64,000 bases of DNA, taken from positions 1 through 64,000 of the forward strand of contig MZZL01000025.1 of NCBI GenBank assembly GCA_002749535.1, in the 5' to 3' direction. Origin of the DNA: Apophysomyces variabilis. Lineage: Eukaryota > Mucoromycota > Mucoromycetes > Mucorales > Mucoraceae. Shown here piece after piece: positions 61,666 to 64,000 of this stretch (within the stretch, counting starts at the first letter, position 1; each line of letters opens with the position of its first letter). The position numbers and the translations under genes are program-made. The notes beneath the pieces are model-generated. The model saw nothing but the letters and a program-made list of their open reading frames with translations. It had not been told where the DNA came from and searched no databases.

Positions 61666-62196
61666 TTAAGCAGACACCACTACCACCTCCGGTAGAGAGG
61701 TGTACTTTTCTTGCAGGGCCAAGAGTTTGGGAAGAAGTGTTTCCTTGAGATTATCCCGTACAGAATCAGATACTTGTTGAACCAGTTGAACATAGGCATC
61801 TGCGCATTCTTCAATGGCTTCTCGGGCGGTTTCCAGATCGCCCGCATAATAAGAAGAACCTAGTGAATCCTCTGCATAATTAACCTGAAAGAAAAAGTCG
61901 TAATTTGAGCAATCTGTTTCGTATCCTAGCAGTGCAATGTAACTTTTTACCTCATCCACGGCAAATTCATAAAGACTTGTTAATCTTTCTGTTTCTTTTT
62001 CCACATCCAAAATCATATCCAATGAGGTATTGGAGCCTCGTCGACGGAAAAGACCTGACAAGAACTTGTCGGGCATGATGTTACTGGATTCGCATGTTCG
62101 GACGGAGGCTGTATCGGAACTACAGCTGCATTGTGAAGGTCGTCGGTCTCCAAATTTGGTTTTGAAATGATTCCATCGGGATTTCATGTTAGGCAT
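61666..62196 (-). CDS. Small unknown protein with a possible in-frame intron
   Basis: I do not recognise this family. The open frame from Met 62196 is continuous for 176 residues. It starts basic (MPNMKSRWNHFKTKFGDRR), followed by a Ser/Cys-rich stretch, then KFLSGLFRRRGSNTSLDMIL and a helical part (EKETERLTSLYEFAVDE). The C-terminal part is YAGDLETAREAIEECADAYV and DNLKETLLPKLLALQEKYTS, ending VVVVSA. A segment of 66 nt (61885-61950) begins GTAAAA and ends TTTCTTTCAG, and so looks like an intron. Removing it joins AVDE to VNYAEDSLGSSYYAGDLE and gives 154 residues in the same frame. A soluble helical protein is likely in either case. Confidence 0.72.
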   Translation of the reverse strand: MPNMKSRWNHFKTKFGDRRPSQCSCSSDTASVRTCESSNIMPDKFLSGLFRRRGSNTSLDMILDVEKETERLTSLYEFAVDEVKSYIALLGYETDCSNYDFFFQVNYAEDSLGSSYYAGDLETAREAIEECADAYVQLVQQVSDSVRDNLKETLLPKLLALQEKYTSLPEVVVVSA

Positions 62197-62467
62197 GATG
62201 CAGAATTCGTTACAATGGTTTTTTAAATCGTTAGGTGGCGTTATTGGGGAGTAAAGAGAAAAACAAAGGAAAAGAAATAGAGAAAGAGAGAGAGAAAGGC
62301 AAAAAGAAAGAATGGCACCCTTTTTATTATATATCTATTGGATGTTGTCAGGGGGGAATGATATGAAAAACTAAAAAGAGGCGTCATCAGTATTAGGAAG
62401 AAGCAAGTTATACGTCCTTCATTAAGATTGTCTAACTTAACACCACCCAACCAACTCCCTAAAAAGA

Positions 62468-62512
<45 letters not shown>

Positions 62513-63098
62513 GACCTCCTCCTCCTTCTTCTTTTTTTTTCCTCCAGTTGCCTTCCGCCCATCGTTCACCCCACCGCGCCTCGTTCCCCTTCATCCTATT
62601 ATCCCTCCTCCTCCCTTTCCTCCACCACTCCTATTCCCTTTCTTCTCCGTCCTTTTTCTTCTTCTTACAATTACAACTTTTACAGGTTAGCCACATCCGG
62701 AGCCGGGAATAGTTATCCTAAATAATCATCCGAACAGTTTATGTCAATGCAAAAAATAAAAAAGACGACAAAAAAGGGAGATACGTTGCCTCTTTTTCTA
62801 CGCTATACAACTCACACTCTGTTTCTCTCTTTCTTTTTCCCCAAAACTCCACTCTCCCTTGTTTTTTTTTAATCTCCTGCGCTTGTGTTTCCTTAACAAC
62901 AATCATTCCCGTTCCTGTCGCTTTTTTTGGACAATATAATGAATGGATGAATGAATGAAAAACTGACACTCCTATTTCTGTGGCTTCAAACCAACAAAAA
63001 AAGTGGATGAGACCATCTTCACTGCCAAAGTAGCCAAGATTTCCCATTCAATGACGTATCCATCAACAGTAAGATTACATTACCAACACATTATTCTA
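62197..63098. other. Intergenic with microsatellite
   Basis: This 900-nt spacer lies between two minus-strand genes and holds the promoter of the small unknown gene. It is marked by strong strand asymmetry: a GA microsatellite at 62466-62512 is followed by a C/T-rich plus strand to about 62690. No gene was seen. Confidence 0.6.
62466..62512. repeat. GA/CT dinucleotide microsatellite
   Basis: About 23 GA units with two interruptions form this tract, with another short GAGA tract at 62280-62294. It lies about 270 nt upstream of the small unknown gene on the minus strand, where it reads as CT, the usual pyrimidine orientation for a fungal promoter. Confidence 0.92.
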
Positions 63099-64000
63099 TT
63101 AGCATAAGGAGACCATGGTCAACAAAAGAGAAGAAACAGAGAACGAAAATACTACAGTAACGGTATGAACTAAGGGAGGTATCCGTCTTCTGTCTGCACT
63201 GGATATACTAGCAGATGAACTATCACTTAAAGCATGGTTGTTGTTCCTACTATCGCAAATAGAATTGGATTTGTAGGTCTTGACATTGCCATCCGTGGTA
63301 TAATTCGACATGGTTAACACCGTGGAATATCCCATCGAATCCAAAATACGCAAGATACCCGGTCCGATGGGGGATCTGTAGATCTGTTGAACCACGGTGC
63401 CATTGCTCAATGAAATATTATATGGGATAGTGTGTCCCCTGTAGTTGCTGTTGACAAGATCCTCGAGGGTATTGCCCGTAATATAACCCCCCGTCATAAT
63501 GAAATCCGGCCGGTCGAGATACTTGTCAGACACATGCGCGATGGCAATCCCTGGTCGATTATTCGTCTTATCAAACTGCTCCCATTCGGATGCCAACACA
63601 TGCTCGCCTGTGAGGAGCTGCATTGATTGGTAGGTCTGATTCAACTCTCGGTTCGTATTGTACGTGCTATTCTCAACAGCCGGTGGTTCGAAATTGAAGC
63701 TGAGCGTATCGGGTTGGGACATGGCCATCCAGAGTTGGCGCGCATCAAACGATTGGGGTGCATTGTTGAAATTCTTCAAAAAGTTGACAATAAATGAATC
63801 CTCGGCACTCACACAGAAATTTTGCATATTAAAGCCGATGGTCGATAGATCCACTGTCTTGGTGGCATTCGCTGTCGTATTTGCTAAATCGGTCACTTGC
63901 GCGGCAAGGAACTTGTCAAAAATCATCGTGGGTTGGAAACCAGTGACATAGGTAGGACCTGTGTCCTGATGCACAAACCAGAATGGTCCAGGGGTAACCA
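63099..64000 (-). CDS. C-terminal part of a probable GPI-anchored cell-surface protein (5' end outside window)
   Basis: The frame is open from the right edge of the window (GPFWFVHQDTGPTYVTGFQP) to the stop at 63099, about 300 codons without an intron. The visible part is rich in Asn-X-Ser/Thr sequons (NTT, NAT, NST, NQT, NIS, NGT, NYT), as expected of an extracellular glycoprotein. The C-terminus has a Ser/Asn-rich stretch with small residues (SDSSSASISSAD), then a short polar spacer, then a hydrophobic end (VTVVFSFSVSSLLLTMVSLC). That is the layout of a GPI-anchor signal, although a tail anchor is possible. I do not recognise the family. Confidence 0.72.
   Translation of the reverse strand, partial: VTPGPFWFVHQDTGPTYVTGFQPTMIFDKFLAAQVTDLANTTANATKTVDLSTIGFNMQNFCVSAEDSFIVNFLKNFNNAPQSFDARQLWMAMSQPDTLSFNFEPPAVENSTYNTNRELNQTYQSMQLLTGEHVLASEWEQFDKTNNRPGIAIAHVSDKYLDRPDFIMTGGYITGNTLEDLVNSNYRGHTIPYNISLSNGTVVQQIYRSPIGPGILRILDSMGYSTVLTMSNYTTDGNVKTYKSNSICDSRNNNHALSDSSSASISSADRRRIPPLVHTVTVVFSFSVSSLLLTMVSLC

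Overview
The window is nuclear DNA from a fungus, most likely an early-diverging one (Mucoromycota, Mucorales-like). The genes are dense and cut by many short GT-AG introns (mostly about 50-130 nt). Intergenic DNA is AT-rich with long T/A runs. The gene set mixes ordinary fungal genes (SEC24, NAP1, RAD23, GYP1, ISWI) with families that are patchy or lost in yeasts but kept in early-diverging fungi: a CP2/Grainyhead factor, VWA8 and a p15/NXT1-type mRNA export factor. I saw no tRNA, rRNA, CRISPR array or intact transposon.

Layout: 1-2.1 kb has no assignable gene. At 2.2-2.8 kb lies a single-exon secreted orphan. At 3.45-8.0 kb the F1-ATPase delta (ATP16, -) and beta (ATP2, +) genes sit head to head. 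ATP2 contains a 604-bp near-duplicate joined by a single N, probably an assembly fault. At 8.3-10.35 kb is a CP2/Grainyhead transcription factor (-), and at 12.2-16.1 kb SEC24 (+). At 16.3-18.4 kb are 5-formyl-THF cyclo-ligase and a UBC1-type E2 (both -), the E2 diverging from GEP4 (+, 18.5-19.4 kb). At 20.2-22.3 kb is an unrecognised basic protein (-). At 23.9-31.6 kb is VWA8 (-), and at 32.0-34.1 kb a cytochrome P450 (-). A gene-poor 3 kb follows with one LINE-like scrap. At 37.3-39.5 kb is GYP1 (+), at 40.2-41.2 kb a C2H2 zinc-finger factor (-), then a 3.8-kb gene-poor stretch. At 45.0-49.5 kb is an ISWI remodeller (+), and at 49.8-50.8 kb a conserved unknown (-). At 51.9-53.1 kb is Rab5/VPS21 (+), at 53.6-54.2 kb NXT1 (-), at 54.8-56.5 kb RAD23 (+), at 57.1-58.8 kb NAP1 (+) and at 59.5-60.8 kb SDE2 (+). 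At 61.7-62.2 kb is a small unknown (-), and from 63.1 kb to the window edge the 3' part of a probable GPI-anchored cell-surface protein (-).

The genes work together in a few places. ATP16 and ATP2 encode two subunits of the same enzyme and may share a control region. SEC24, GYP1 and Rab5 all serve membrane traffic. ISWI and NAP1 both act on nucleosomes. RAD23 and SDE2 both carry N-terminal ubiquitin-like domains, and the E2 belongs to the same ubiquitin network.

The most striking observation is in the E2 gene: the five residues around the catalytic cysteine occupy a 15-nt exon of their own, flanked by two phase-0 introns, so skipping it would give an in-frame but catalytically dead E2. Other points worth checking are the N-joined ATP2 duplication (nine differences, all synonymous), a GC-AG intron in RAD23, a 19-nt exon in VWA8, a P450 haem loop with Ala where Gly is normal, and a 66-nt intron that is open in frame. 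All exon structures were built by eye from splice consensus and family similarity, without transcripts.
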